Assembly: GCA_905116865.2 (NCBI GenBank)
Contig: CAJHNH020004891.1
Coordinates: 568,501 to 632,500 of the forward strand
From: Candidula unifasciata
Taxonomy: Eukaryota > Mollusca > Gastropoda > Stylommatophora > Geomitridae
DNA: 64,000 bases
Direction: 5' to 3'
The stretch's first letter is position 1. Each line of letters opens with the position of its first letter. Below, piece by piece: positions 33,068-43,199 of the stretch. Under the pieces are notes generated by a model that made no database searches, was not told the DNA's origin, and saw only the letters and a program-made list of their open reading frames with translations. A program made the position numbers and the translations under genes.

Positions 33068-33128
33068 CTCCTCTTCTGACTTTGTCCCAACAATTTTAGC
33101 GATACTTGATATACTCTCAGGCTCATAT
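33068..33128 (-). CDS. SNAPC2: SNAPC2-like exon 2
   Basis: 61 nt, acceptor aatctgcag, donor GTAAGG, enters in phase 2, leaves in phase 0. Reads YEPESISSIAKIVGTKSEEE: the second helix of a SANT/Myb-like fold, aligning with vertebrate SNAPC2 DATELARELRGRSEAEI. Confidence 0.8.
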
Positions 33129-33439
33129 CTGCAGATTTAACAGATAGGAAAGAAGCTAATGGATTTATCCTTTTATCCAAAATTAGTCATGACAAATGTT
33201 TTCGTACAAGGAAGACAATACTTCTGATGTTTCTACAGCTATATTTTATAGACCAATCGGCGCTTGGGTAATCTGTTCAAGGTGAATAATAATATTAATA
33301 AAGGACTTATTGAAATTAATTGTTAGGCCAAAAGGTGCAGATGCTGCAGTCTAGCTGTAAACTATAACATGCCAAATGTCCTTTCAAGGGGAATGCAGAT
33401 GAAGAACTATAAGAAGGAGATGTCGATATCTTATCCTTA

Positions 33440-33690
33440 TTCTTAGTGTTTACCGGCTGTAAACATCCGCAGACATTTCTGGCTGTTTGTCCACTTCTGG
33501 ACTTTGGTCTTGTCCCAGAATCTGAGTTTTACGCACAGACTGTTGGTTCCACATTTCTTGGGCAGACGCACTCCGACTTTGAAGCAACCACCCTTAATTA
33601 GTTGCCTCTTACAACATGCTTGTTATGAGAGCAGTGGGTCTATTCTTTTAACCCTCAAAATGGGATCTCAGAACCCACAGGGAGAATAAG
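33440..33690 (-). mobile_element. R1 retroposon
   Basis: Reversed copy, from GTTTACCGGCTGTAAACATC to ATGGGATCTCAGAACCCAC. Confidence 0.78.
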
Positions 33691-33696
33691 GGAATG

Positions 33697-34015
33697 CAGA
33701 ATTTACAACACTGCACTTGAGGCATTCCCACACATGCTCCGTCTCCTTCTTTAGTAACCAACAATTAGTTCCCATGCTAATGGTACAAGTTGCAACCTGA
33801 TTAAAAGTCTTCCGCCTGTTTCCTCTTCAATGTTAGAATATCTTCCAGAGCCTCTACTCACAACCTGCTGAATTAATCTTTCAGTGCATGGATTTCATGT
33901 CTGTTCTTTTACACTGTCCATCTGATCCCACAGACCTTTCACCACATCTGTATTATCATACAGTAGCTCACCGCCCAGTGGAGAGGCAGCAGCTAACATA
34001 TCAGCCTGCTCGGTA
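33697..34015 (-). mobile_element. RNase H-lineage LINE fragment, decayed
   Basis: Reversed match to the 50614 element (GAGGCATTCCCACACATGCTC; CAGACCTTTCACCACATCTG). Confidence 0.6.
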
Positions 34016-34302
34016 TCTGCAACACCTGAATGTATTGACCATGATTTCCCACAGCTGGAATCATCACCTTATCCAATTTGTGAAATACACAAAAGGCTAC
34101 ACAATAAACCTATAACTCATGATGACGAAAAAGTGAAAAGTTACCATGTATTGTCTAAAACAGAAGACAGCTCAAAAGGCATATACTAAACAGAAACGTG
34201 GAAAAAAAACATCCATCTTCATCATGTAGCAGGTCCTTTGCAGAAAGAACGTCAGAGGAAAAAAAAACATACTAAGTTTTAATCCATTATTAAAATTAGT
34301 AC

Positions 34303-34501
34303 CTTTTTAAAGCTTCAAGCAGACGAGATTTCTCTTTCAATGTCCACTTCTGATGTACAAGAAATCTATTCTGCACTTCAGATATATACTGAGCTTTGCG
34401 AGTGTTTTTCTTCTTCCAAAAATGATTCTTACTCTTTGGGCTGGATTTCCGCTTTGGAGAATTGTTTTCTTCAGCCATGCTCAAATATTGATTGTTGATT
34501 T
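34303..34501 (-). CDS. SNAPC2: SNAPC2-like exon 1 (start codon at 34478)
   Basis: Coding part 34303-34478. The first ATG gives MAEENNSPKRKSSPKSKNHF, a basic, Ser-rich and probably nuclear-targeting leader, followed by KAQYISEVQNRFLVHQKWTL and KEKSRLLEALK. The KWTLKEKSRLLEAL segment is the first helix of the SANT/Myb-like domain. An AG acceptor (atctcacag) just before 34501 suggests a separate upstream 5' UTR exon; a candidate with a GTAGGT or GTAGGC donor lies near 35480-35560 but is unproven. The donor GTACTA follows 34303 (minus sense). Confidence 0.78.
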
Positions 34502-34990
34502 CTGTGAGATAAAAGTAAAGTTAATAGTTTTTCATGAATCAAGATACAAAGATAACACACCACCCCCAGTATCTACCACAACATGCAGTTCTCCAGACAT
34601 AATTACTATATTTCCAACCTGTCTTCAAACAAGGTATCCAAAACATAAAAACTATACTGAAAAGAAAGTTATGTATAGTTATCTGATTGCACTTAATTTT
34701 TTTCAAGTAAAACTGTGTACCAGGGTATGTAAAAAGCAGATTCAAATGTTGTTTACAGTGTCGAATGGACATGCTAACAAGAGTTGGGTTGAGTTTTTGT
34801 AACCTTTACAATGTAGTCATCAGCTCTGTTGTATGACCATATTTTTTTTTAGCATAACTCATGATGCATGAATGAGAAAGCAACAAAATCTGGGGCGACA
34901 CTAATCACTGATTATGCAATTGAAATTTTATTACAGGATAATGCTAAACTAAAAAATTCAGTTCATTTTAAAGCAGACTTCATATTCAAG
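34502..34990. other. Unassigned, upstream of SNAPC2-like exon 1
   Basis: AT-rich; nothing recognised. It may be intron if the 5' UTR is spliced. Confidence 0.4.
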
Positions 34991-34993
34991 AAG

Positions 34994-35290
34994 TCACTTA
35001 TATCCTGCGCTCATGTTCGTGTGTTGGTCTGCCCCAGCCCTGCCTGCCTGGTACCATGCCCTTCTGCTATTATTTTGTTTCCAATCTGCCATGGCCTTGA
35101 TATGACTAAAATACTTCAGCTTCTGACAAAAGATGCTGTTTATTAGCCAATCTTCTTTGATATTCAGATATGTTAGAATCTCAGTAATTCTGTTCTTCTT
35201 TGTCCTTGGTTTTCTGAAAATCTTTCTTTGCAATTCAGCTGAAATTTTTTTTTTTTTTAACCTGATGACTCTCAAAATCAAAATTTGGAG
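34994..35290 (-). mobile_element. RTE-like LINE 3' fragment
   Basis: Minus-strand reading RKIFRKPRTKKNRITEILTY, LNIKEDWLINSIFCQKLKYF, a diverged copy of the segment at 1700-1900. Confidence 0.75.
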
Positions 35291-35599
35291 TTTCGTTTAT
35301 CATCATCATAGCGGCACTGAGATCAGATTTTTTCAATGACATATTTTAATCTTAATTTTGAACATATTATAACTGTTTTTATTAAAAGTCAACGTATTTG
35401 CTTAAATATAACAGCCCTTATTTTTATATAATATTCACATACAATTAATAAATGATTTACTATGGAATCTCAATTACGCCTACCTTATCAACAGCACCCC
35501 TTCTGTCGAACATAATGATTATTAATTACCTACCTTCAGGCTGAAGCAATAAACATGGCGTAAATACATTCCAAAACAGAATTTAATTTCAGTGTACAC

Positions 35600-36140
35600 T
35601 TCTTTTTTTCCACTTCTGTAATGCCTCGCGGCGTCAGGGGAGGAACAGATCTCTGTGTCTCAGATATTTCTGCGGTCCATCTTCTGTGTAGTCCTGTGGA
35701 TCTGTAACCACTGTGACTGTGTCTGTATAACATTGCTTTCTTTGGTACCCTGTTTGATGCCAATTTTGTGCTGATCTGAATTGATTCAAGACCTGACATC
35801 ACAGCACTCGGGGCATTCGCATAAGTGCTCCGTCCCATCCTCAGCAGCCAGTGAAGAGTTTCGATACTAATGGTGCCAGTAGCATTCTCATTAAACATCC
35901 GTCTTGCCTTTCCTCTGAGCCTCAAGCATCTGCCAGAACATCTCGTCACTCCCCCCTGCATCAATCTCACCAGACTGTGGTGATCAATCTGCTCCTCCAA
36001 ACTGTACACACTCTCCCACAAGGTACTAACCACGTCTGCCCTGTCATGCATCAGTATTCCACCAAATTGTGCAGAGCCAGTTAGTCGATCGGCCTGTTCA
36101 TTTCCTAACATGCCAATCTTGTTACATGGCCATACCATCT
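35600..36140 (-). mobile_element. RNase H-lineage LINE 3' region
   Basis: Minus-strand frame with IGMLGNEQADRLTGSAQFGG (RNase H GNEQAD motif), MHDRADVVSTLWESVYSLEE, GTISIETLHWLLRMGRSTYA. The C-terminus is partly degraded. Confidence 0.8.
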
Positions 36141-36520
36141 GATTTGTTGTCTACCTATATAAAGTTCAGTATTGGTATGGTTCTGTGCCGACCTTCCTCT
36201 TGATATCAGCGCCCCTATGTCGATCTTTCCTCGTTGCATAGTACAAGTACGTAAATATTTCATTTCTGTTGTGACTATTTTCCTTATGTCTTCTGAAAAC
36301 AAAGTCCATGTCTGACACTGATAACATAGCATTTGTAACTTAAGGATATTATGTAGAGCAGTGTTCTTTTAGTGTTCATATTCACATACTTGCATTTCAA
36401 AATTGGTGCCATTTAGCTCTGTAGAATGTTGATGTTTTTCCTATTCTTGACGCATGGTATTCTGATCATTTTTCTGTAACACTTTAATCCAAAAGCTCCA
36501 ATCTCTTTCTTCAGTGATTG
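36105..36520 (-). mobile_element. LINE C-terminal fragments (two lineages)
   Basis: 36105-36332 reads CQTWTLFSEDIRKIVTTEMK and GRQQIRWYGHVTRLA. Next to it (36420-36515) the minus strand reads ECYRKMIRIP-like sequence of the RTE-like lineage. Confidence 0.65.
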
Positions 36521-36589
36521 AGTGAGAACCACCACAGGAAAAATGCATATTTGCATATCTCAATAATTTTACTTTAACTAATAATAATT

Positions 36590-36687
36590 CCAAACTACTT
36601 GACGTAAATTTGCCTAGAAAAACGACAACAGCCAGGGGCTGTTGCGGTTGGTTCTGCAACGTCCTGTAAAGTATACGCAACTAACCT
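36590..36687 (+). mobile_element. SINE S2 3' fragment
   Basis: TTTGCCTAGAAAAACGACAA then GGTTGGTTCTGCAACGTCCT; the fold-back element follows immediately. Confidence 0.65.
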
Positions 36688-37068
36688 AATAACGGTCCTA
36701 AATTATCGAGGCGAAAAATATACCCTAACAGGGCCTTAGTCACGTGTCAATTGCGCACTTCCCGGGACTACAACGCCACCGCCGAATTGCGAACTACCGA
36801 CAACTTCCGCCACAGCGGCATGGATTGGGGCTAAACTAGATGGCTAGGACTCATGAGCAAATAAAAGGAAGCTGCAGGAGATGCAGTAGCTGCTGCTCGT
36901 GAGTCCCAGCCATCTAGTTTAGCCCCAATCCGCGTGAGCGGCGTGGGGGATACTCTCGGCGGAAGTCATCAGGAGCATGCAATTTAAGATGCCGGAAGTG
37001 CGCAATTGACACGCGACTGAGGCCCTGTTATGGTATATTTTCCGCCTCTATAATTTAACACCGTTATT
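36688..37068. mobile_element. Fold-back element, about 381 bp
   Basis: Long imperfect inverted repeat. The ends AATAACGGT and ACCGTTATT are inverted; ATATACCCTAACAGGGCCTT pairs with AGGCCCTGTTATGGTATAT; GTGTCAATTGCGCACTTCC pairs with GGAAGTGCGCAATTGACAC; the centre GCTAAACTAGATGGCTAGGA pairs with CCCAGCCATCTAGTTTAGC. The loop is about 40-50 bp. GC-richer than its surroundings. No target duplication was identified. Confidence 0.85.
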
Positions 37069-37280
37069 CAGAGGATAGCCCATAATTCAACTCATTTGCT
37101 TTGGTTCTTCATGCTGTTTAATCTCTGCATCTCTGCATTGCTAAAGCAACTTCTTGTGAGCAGTCTCCATCGCTGTACACTAAAGAGCCCAAGTATTCTA
37201 ATTGGAAATATGTGACATTTTTTTTTAAAAATTATATTCGATTGATATGGTTGTTGGTGTGCTGTAGTGTATAGTATTAA

Positions 37281-38163
37281 CCCTCTTAGCACGGTCGGGC
37301 CGATTATCGGCCGGCGGATGTCTGGCCAAAAACACGGAACGGCTGATCATCGGCCCGATCGTGTTTCGCCTCGAACCGCTAAGAAATCTTCTATTTTGAA
37401 ACACTGAAAGCGATTCATTCATATTCACTATTGTATTAGCTTTACACATGGCGACTTTCGAGTGTTTGGTATCGAAGTGAAAATTGTTGTTGAATTGTTT
37501 AGATAGTGACCTGAACCGCTAAAAGTAAAAGTATGTCTGACTCGTATGTTTCTGCCACTAAACTTAATGTTGATAAAACATTTGAATCAAGTGATTACAC
37601 TAATTCTGTTGATACTGATGCAGGATTTAGTGTTAGTAGTAATAGTGGGAATCAGATGGGGACGCTGTTCAAACCACAGCCCAACCATGGCTCAGGGTAT
37701 ATGCACCTGAAGGTGTTGACACTCTGGCACATCCATTTCTTGTGCTGACTGATGGTGAAAAACACATGTCACCTAAAGATATTATTGCTGTTTCACATAT
37801 ATATACCTGTTTTTGACTATTGAAATTGAATTGCTTACAACATTTGCAAAAAGGCCAAAGATCAATAAAAATAAAAAGATTTCAAATTAAAAAAATTTTG
37901 TTTTTAGTTTTATGTTTCAAGCATTGAAGTTGAAAATTCAAATTTTCTATTTTTAGATATGCAAACGAGATAATTTGCATGATATACATCAATTAATTTT
38001 AACGATATTGTGAAAATCATGAACTTCAATCTATATCCTTCAAATAGATATATTATTTCATGGGGTCAGAATAACAGAAATCTGTTTAAAAAAAAAATTA
38101 AATAAAGTAATAACCAAATTCACTGAAAAATGCTCCGTGTTTTTGGCTAGACCCGTGCAAGGG
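37281..38163. mobile_element. piggyBac-like element, internally deleted
   Basis: TTAA flanks (37277-37280 and 38164-38167). The left end CCCTCTTAGCACGGTC and the right end, inverted CCCTTGCACGGGTCTAGCC, are imperfect terminal repeats; a subterminal GCCAAAAACACGGA is repeated in inverted orientation near both ends. An 71-codon frame (37533-37748, acidic start MSDSYVSATKLNVDK) may be an N-terminal transposase remnant; no catalytic Asp-rich core was seen in 883 bp. Confidence 0.82.
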
Positions 38164-38555
38164 TTAAATGAGACGATTTTTTTTTGTTTTAATTTTATTT
38201 TTTCAAATTCAGAAAAAGATTTACTTCTTCGCTGTGCTTTTTGAAGACGAAAATTAAATATTTCTAAATCTTGTACACTATTGTACACATATGCAGTATA
38301 TATAGATATATTCAATGAAAAGTTCTCACCGATATCTTGTACTTTCGTCTCACACAAACCAAATTCAATTGTTTTTACATTGAAGAAAAGTTGTCTCGCT
38401 TGGGAAAAAAAAAATATAATTTGAAAAGAACCGAAACAATACTGTAATTTTGCAGAAACCGGCAAAGCTTGCCCATGAAAGTGGAATTCAGATTTCTTCG
38501 TATGGAATGGGTCGCATGTTGTAAAAGTCACATAAATATTTTGCTCGAGCTATGT

Positions 38556-38870
38556 AGGCGTCTTTGGGAATGAGCAGGCAGATATGATGACTGGACTGGC
38601 CGGGTGTACTGCAACTGCACAAGGCAGAGGTGCCCTTTCGGCTGTGGGACGAGGCAACAAGTAAAATGGAAAACATCGAAAATCTTTACCCGGAGAGTGA
38701 TGCAACAGGGAGGGTATGCGAACTCCGATCACCACTCGGGGAGAGGGGGTGGGGGCAAGACGAGTAGTTTACCTGATGACAGCTGGTATTGTCCGTACGC
38801 GGACTCTTCGCCGGTTATCGAGAAGAGAGACGCATCTAATATGGGCTTGTTCTGAATGCTGCAATGTCAA
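38556..38870 (+). mobile_element. LINE RNase H/C-terminal fragment
   Basis: Plus-strand GVFGNEQADMMTGLAG and WACSECCNVKF, parallel to GNEQAD and WECPECCD of the other RNase H LINE copies. Frameshifted. Confidence 0.65.
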
Positions 38871-39450
38871 ATTTTACCCAAAATTAGTAGAAAACAGGAA
38901 ACAACTAGAGCATCATACAAAACGAAAATGGAAACTCATCTCGATTAACACGTCAGGCGCCGAGGACTCAGACACCAGAAGACAAAACAATACACGACAG
39001 GGAATACTTAGCCATTAAACCGGCACAAAGAAAACACTACCACGTGCAAAAATCACGCAGCCAGAGACAGACAACAGGACAACGATTTAGGAAAACTAAG
39101 TCTTTACACGTGTCTCAAGAAACAAGACCTTACTTATTGCCACTGCTGTGCGTTGCAGGTACAGCGTGTCCGAATATGTGTGCCCCACGACCCCCCCCCC
39201 CTTTCCCAGGATAAGATATTGCAATCAGCATGCCCCTCCCCCTTTTTTTTAACTAACGGGAAAAAATGCACAGGAACTCATAACAGTATATGAAGAACAC
39301 GGCCTTCTCTATTTATATATACAGCCGGACGTGATGAAGAGTAGCTCGAGAAGGCAGCTTTTTACAAAATGAAGAATATCTGGTACAGCTCACGTTTTCT
39401 GGCCCAGAAACAGAGTGACTGCCCTTCCCATTCATGAATTTGTCGTGTCG
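38871..39450. other. Unassigned intergenic stretch
   Basis: Nothing recognised apart from a C run near 39190. Confidence 0.4.
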
Positions 39451-39454
39451 CAAG

Positions 39455-40089
39455 GCGTGCGTTATCATCATCAAGTGTTTGTTAGCTGTCTCCACAGATC
39501 TCGGTCTTTGGTGTTCTGGATTAATTTCACTGATGATACTCCTCCATGCCACTGTCTTAAGCCATCCACCATCATTTTTCTTGGTCTGCCTCTGCCTTTT
39601 CTACCACTGATCTTTCCATTTGTCACAATATTTCCAGTGCTCCTGTGTCATCACATGACCAAAGAACTTTGTCTTTTTCTCATTAGCCATTTTCAAGCAA
39701 TCATTGTAAGTTATTTTGGCAGTCCAAGATATTCGCAACATTCTTCTCAAGAACCACATCTCAGTTGCCTCCAAACTCTTCTTAATTTGTTTGCTCACAC
39801 TCCAAGATTCACTGCCATACAACATAACAGGCTCGATGAAACATTTGGGTACTTGTTTTCTTATTTTTATTGAGAGTGATTTATTACAAAAGATACTTTT
39901 CATCTTCTGAAAAGCTGCCTCTGCCGGGCCAATTCTGCCATTAATTTTTGTGACACATCTTCCGTCTGATGTTATGAATGCTCCCAAATACTCAATTTAT
40001 TGACTTGGTTAAGAACTTTCCCTTCTATTGCTATGTCACATATTAAACGTTTTTCTTCTTTGATATAACCATTATTTCTGTTTTCTTGA
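39455..40089 (-). mobile_element. RTE-like LINE 3' region
   Basis: Minus-strand frame EYLGAFITSDGRC, then MLYGSESWSVSKQIKKSLEA, MWFLRRMLRISWTAK, KKTKFFGHVM and RQWHGGVSSVKLIQNT before a (GAT)n-type end. One lesion or more between 39990 and 40080. Not a host gene. Confidence 0.8.
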
Positions 40090-40093
40090 CATT

Positions 40094-40330
40094 CAAGGGT
40101 GGCTTAGGCGTTGCGAGTCCGACTCATAATTCCAACGATTTTTATCATGGTATGGGGCGTCGCAGGTCGAACCAGTCTAAATGGGTACCAGGATGTATAT
40201 CCTGGGGAAGTAAAGACGGCTGGCGTAATACTGACCACATTACCCACCTAGTGCTGATTGGTCTGTAAAATATTGGTGTTCTTCCCATATGCCCCATGCG
40301 CATAAAGGGATCTTTACTTTATATATACTT
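40094..40330 (+). mobile_element. SINE S3
   Basis: GGTGGCTTAGGCGTTGCGAG head and GTACCAGGATGTATATCC body, ending GGGATCTTTACTTTA. The second S3 copy, parallel to 3650-3935. Confidence 0.8.
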
Positions 40331-40499
40331 TATAAATAATTTATTCCAAGCGAACGAAAGAAGAACTATCCCTGGCGAAGCCGGGTAATAAAATCTAGTA
40401 CGCTGGTGATCTATAAGTCATTGCCATATGAAAGAAGTGACAGAGAAAGCTGAAATCTGGCATAATGTTCTGTGCCTTTTTAATATTGTCACTTCCCAA

Positions 40500-41155
40500 A
40501 GTTAAACAGTTATGGTATCTCTGCTTGACATTGAAAAGACCTTGGGAAAAAAACATTATATGTTTCGAGCTAAACCAGTTATCACGGGCCAGTGTGACTT
40601 CTTCATCACTGGCAAACTGAATTCCGTTTATCCGTCTTTAACGTTTTGGAACAGAAAAAGCCAAACGGTGCCCGATCTGGTAAATGCCTCGGGTGAGGAA
40701 GAATTTTAGTATTCAAACTACTGGCTGTTAGCTGCACCATCCGTGTTTTATGACACAAAGCGGTGTTCTGAAGCAAATGGAGAGTCTGAGCGCGGGTGAT
40801 CCATCGTTTTCCTGTCACAGCTTTTTAAATTTTTTTTTTGCGAGAAGACCCGAATAATACTGACCATTCACACTCGAGGCAGGTATTCTTTCAAAAGAAC
40901 ACCTTTGGCGTCCCAAAAAAAGAAAACTAACAGCATCACTTTCCCTGCAGATTTCTGTGCTCTTTGTTTGACAGATGTCGGGGAACATTTGAATAACTGT
41001 CGACCCCAATTTTCCTTCTGTTTACATGTTAGCAGGCGTGGAACCCAGCAAGCACACACTTTTCTCATGTCCAGTCTGCTGGGTACAATTCTAGAAACTG
41101 TACTTTTAAGTAGTTTAACTGCACTAGAAATGTCCTCAGTAGTCAGTTTGCTATC
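40500..41155 (-). pseudogene. mariner transposase pseudogene
   Basis: Minus-strand pieces in order: LTTEDISSAVKLLKSTVSRI then MRKVCACWVPRLLT (the mariner linker motif WVPRLLT), KVMLLVFFFWDAKGVLLKEY (region of the second catalytic Asp, with D retained in WDAKG), VNGQYYSGLL, NTALCHKT, LPHPRHLPDRAPFGFF (cf. mariner LPHPPYSPDLAPSDY) and FASDEEV. Several frameshifts and lost motifs; the third catalytic Asp position is occupied by a PDRAP motif. The 5' end is cut by R1 at 41158. Confidence 0.85.
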
Positions 41156-41157
41156 AC

Positions 41158-41275
41158 CACTGCCTACCCAAAAGCATGTCGTAAGAGTCGACTGAATGGG
41201 ATCTTCCTTTGAAGTCGAAGTGCATCTGCCTGAGAGACAAGGAACCAACAGTCTGCATACAAATTAGTGCACAGG
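41158..41275 (+). mobile_element. R1 fragment
   Basis: CTGCCTACCCAAAAGCATGT to AGGAACCAACAGTCTGCAT. Confidence 0.8.
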
Positions 41276-41504
41276 ACCCTGTTTAAAAGCATTAATTCCT
41301 TTAGTTCAGGTGGGTGCTGCTTTAACCTATTATAATATAAGAAGTTATTACTTTGACTAATAAATGTCTGGGTCTGAAGGAGATAAAATAATAACATGAC
41401 GGGAAAGAAGATGTAGAGGCAGAAAGTGTGGCAGAGTAGATTAAAATAACAGTTGGATCATGAACAAATGATTACAAGTAATGCATGATATAAGTAACAG
41501 AAGA

Positions 41505-41745
41505 AGTAAAGGACATTTTTCCACGTCTTCAGGCGTAGTTAGCATATAGGGCTAGACCTATATTTTATTGACCAACTGGCAACTGGTAGGTGATGTGGTC
41601 AGCATCATACTGACCGCCTTTACTTCCCAGGACTCCACCGGGTACCTATTCAAGGCTGAGGCCACCTGGGAGCCAAGGTCATTTTTTAAAAGGCCCGGTA
41701 CCGCCAGGACCCGAACCCCATCTAGCCACTACACCACAGCGGCTC
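41505..41745 (-). mobile_element. SINE S1
   Basis: Reversed copy, from GGACATTTTTCCACGTCTTC to the tRNA-like CCACTACACCACAGCGGCT. Confidence 0.82.
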
Positions 41746-41954
41746 TCGCATGATTTAAGTAGAACCTAACAAACATGTTGTGAGTTGCTTGGTAGTGAAG
41801 AGTTCATGCATTGTCTGTTTGTAAAGATTGAGAGAGGTTTTTAAAAGAAGGGTAGCAAAGAATTAACATAGATATTTACTGGAACTGAAACAAGCAGCAC
41901 ATGAACACTTGTCATTGATATCCAAAGGAGAGTTTGTATCAATCAGAAAAAAAA

Positions 41955-42160
41955 AATGATCTGCCTCTTGTCTTTCGAATTCACCTTCCCTGCCTCTAAA
42001 CTCTGACTTAAGATTTGATTGTTTGTCCAATTATAGATTCTAGTCTTGCTCCAGAGCCTAAACACTGCATGCCTATCCATTTTACAGATCTGGCTTATTT
42101 TAATGCAAACTGCTAGTTCCTTGCCTCTCAGGCATATGCACTCCAACTCTAAAGGAAACG
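41955..42160 (-). mobile_element. R1 3' fragment
   Basis: Reversed copy; CTAGTTCCTTGCCTCTCAGG and AGATTCTAGTCTTGCTCCAG blocks. Confidence 0.75.
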
Positions 42161-42234
42161 TCTTGTCTTTAACGAGTCTACACTAAACATTTTACCCTGA
42201 ATTTAAATTGAATTAGTTTATGCTGGATCTGCAA

Positions 42235-42540
42235 TCACTGGGTAGTGAAATGATACATGACTAGGCAGATGTGGTCAAGGCCCTTTGGGAACAAGCAACG
42301 GAATCAGTAGAGAAAGAAGATTATTTTGGCCTGGAGAGAATGAGGCACCTAAGTGTAACCAGAGGGTCTGGCTGGCTCACTACATTGAGAGGAAAGGCAA
42401 GACGGACGTATAACCAGGTTGTGACCGGTACCATCAGTATTGGAACTCTGCGCTGGCTGCTGAAGATGAATACGGAGCATGCATGGGAATGCCCCGAGTG
42501 CTGTGATGACAATTCTTGACTAAACTCAACTCAACTCAAC
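42235..42540 (+). mobile_element. RNase H-lineage LINE 3' end, open frame
   Basis: VKALWEQATESVEKEDYFGL, ERMRHLSVTRGSGWLTTLRG, GTISIGTLRWLLKMNTEHAW and ECPECCDDNS before the stop, then an (ACTCA)n tail. The cleanest copy of this 3' end. Confidence 0.85.
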
Positions 42541-42788
42541 ACTGAATATGATAAAGTGTAAATGCAAAAGCTCAGCAGAGAGTCAGAATACTTAGCAATA
42601 TAACTTGTCGAAAGAATAGATTTAGATGTGGTTGATGTGATTTTGATTTTATGCTGCATCAGTGACAGACAGGAACAGGAAAAGGACACTCTTAAACTGT
42701 AATCCTTGCACAGTTAACTAAACTATCAAGAGCCGACTATGTACGCCATGTTAACTGTAAAAAATTTTCAGAAATGATAAAGCATTAA

Positions 42789-42926
42789 CTCTTTGAGTCC
42801 CAAGGAACGCATCATACATTCATAGGTTTCTACCTAGAAGCCCAATGAACCCATGATGCGCCGATTTTATTACTTTCTTTACTACCCCCTAGGCCTGTGA
42901 TGCTAATCCCCCTGGGACTCAAAGAG
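42789..42926. mobile_element. TTAA-flanked MITE, copy 1
   Basis: TTAA at 42785-42788 and 42927-42930. The ends CTCTTTGAGTCCCA(A)GG are inverted at the right (CCTGGGACTCAAAGAG). 138 bp, homologous to 44837-44963. Confidence 0.88.
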
Positions 42927-43199
42927 TTAATACATCTGTTTTAGAATGCAAGAACAAATACAATTATTGAAGCAGTAAGGAAAAAAAAAGCTGCATTTAG
43001 ATAATTTTACTCACTCCTTTGAGCCTGCATCAATATTATTTTGTTTAAAGCATAAATATCCATTCACACATGGTTATAACTTGTGAGAAAACTGGCAACC
43101 TAACTATGGAAAATTGGCAGAGAAATCTACTGGTGGATCACTCAAACTATTTGTCCCTTCTGGGATACTACCTAGAGGTTTACTACCTTGACAAAACTC

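Larger units (their letters stand above)
11551..34501 (-). other. SNAPC2: SNAPC2-like gene span (eight coding exons)
   Basis: Eight exons on the minus strand (listed separately) give a 1155-nt coding sequence with every splice phase matching: 384 residues, against about 334 in human SNAPC2. Evidence for identity: an N-terminal SANT/Myb-like start (YISEVQ, then KWTLKEKSRLLEALKRYE) matching human Y-L-G-E-V followed by W-S-A-R-E-K-R-Q-L; an APIEAWIDL junction matching human APIEVWTDL; an E-Y-L-I-V-L-D-M-M-R helix matching the human V-V-L-D-L-L-M-S helix; and a C-terminal LNPLCVPTQLL motif matching human LNPFLVPLELL. SNAPC2 (SNAP45) belongs to SNAPc, which binds the proximal sequence element of snRNA promoters for Pol II and Pol III. 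The central region is poorly conserved, so identity rests on ordered short motifs. The introns hold most of the tandem arrays in the window. Confidence 0.78.

Noticed and set aside
35480..35560. 5' UTR exon of the SNAPC2-like gene
   Set aside because: Donor-like sequences exist on the minus strand, but no other evidence; joining them in frame meets a stop before the exon 1 ATG, so at best it is non-coding.
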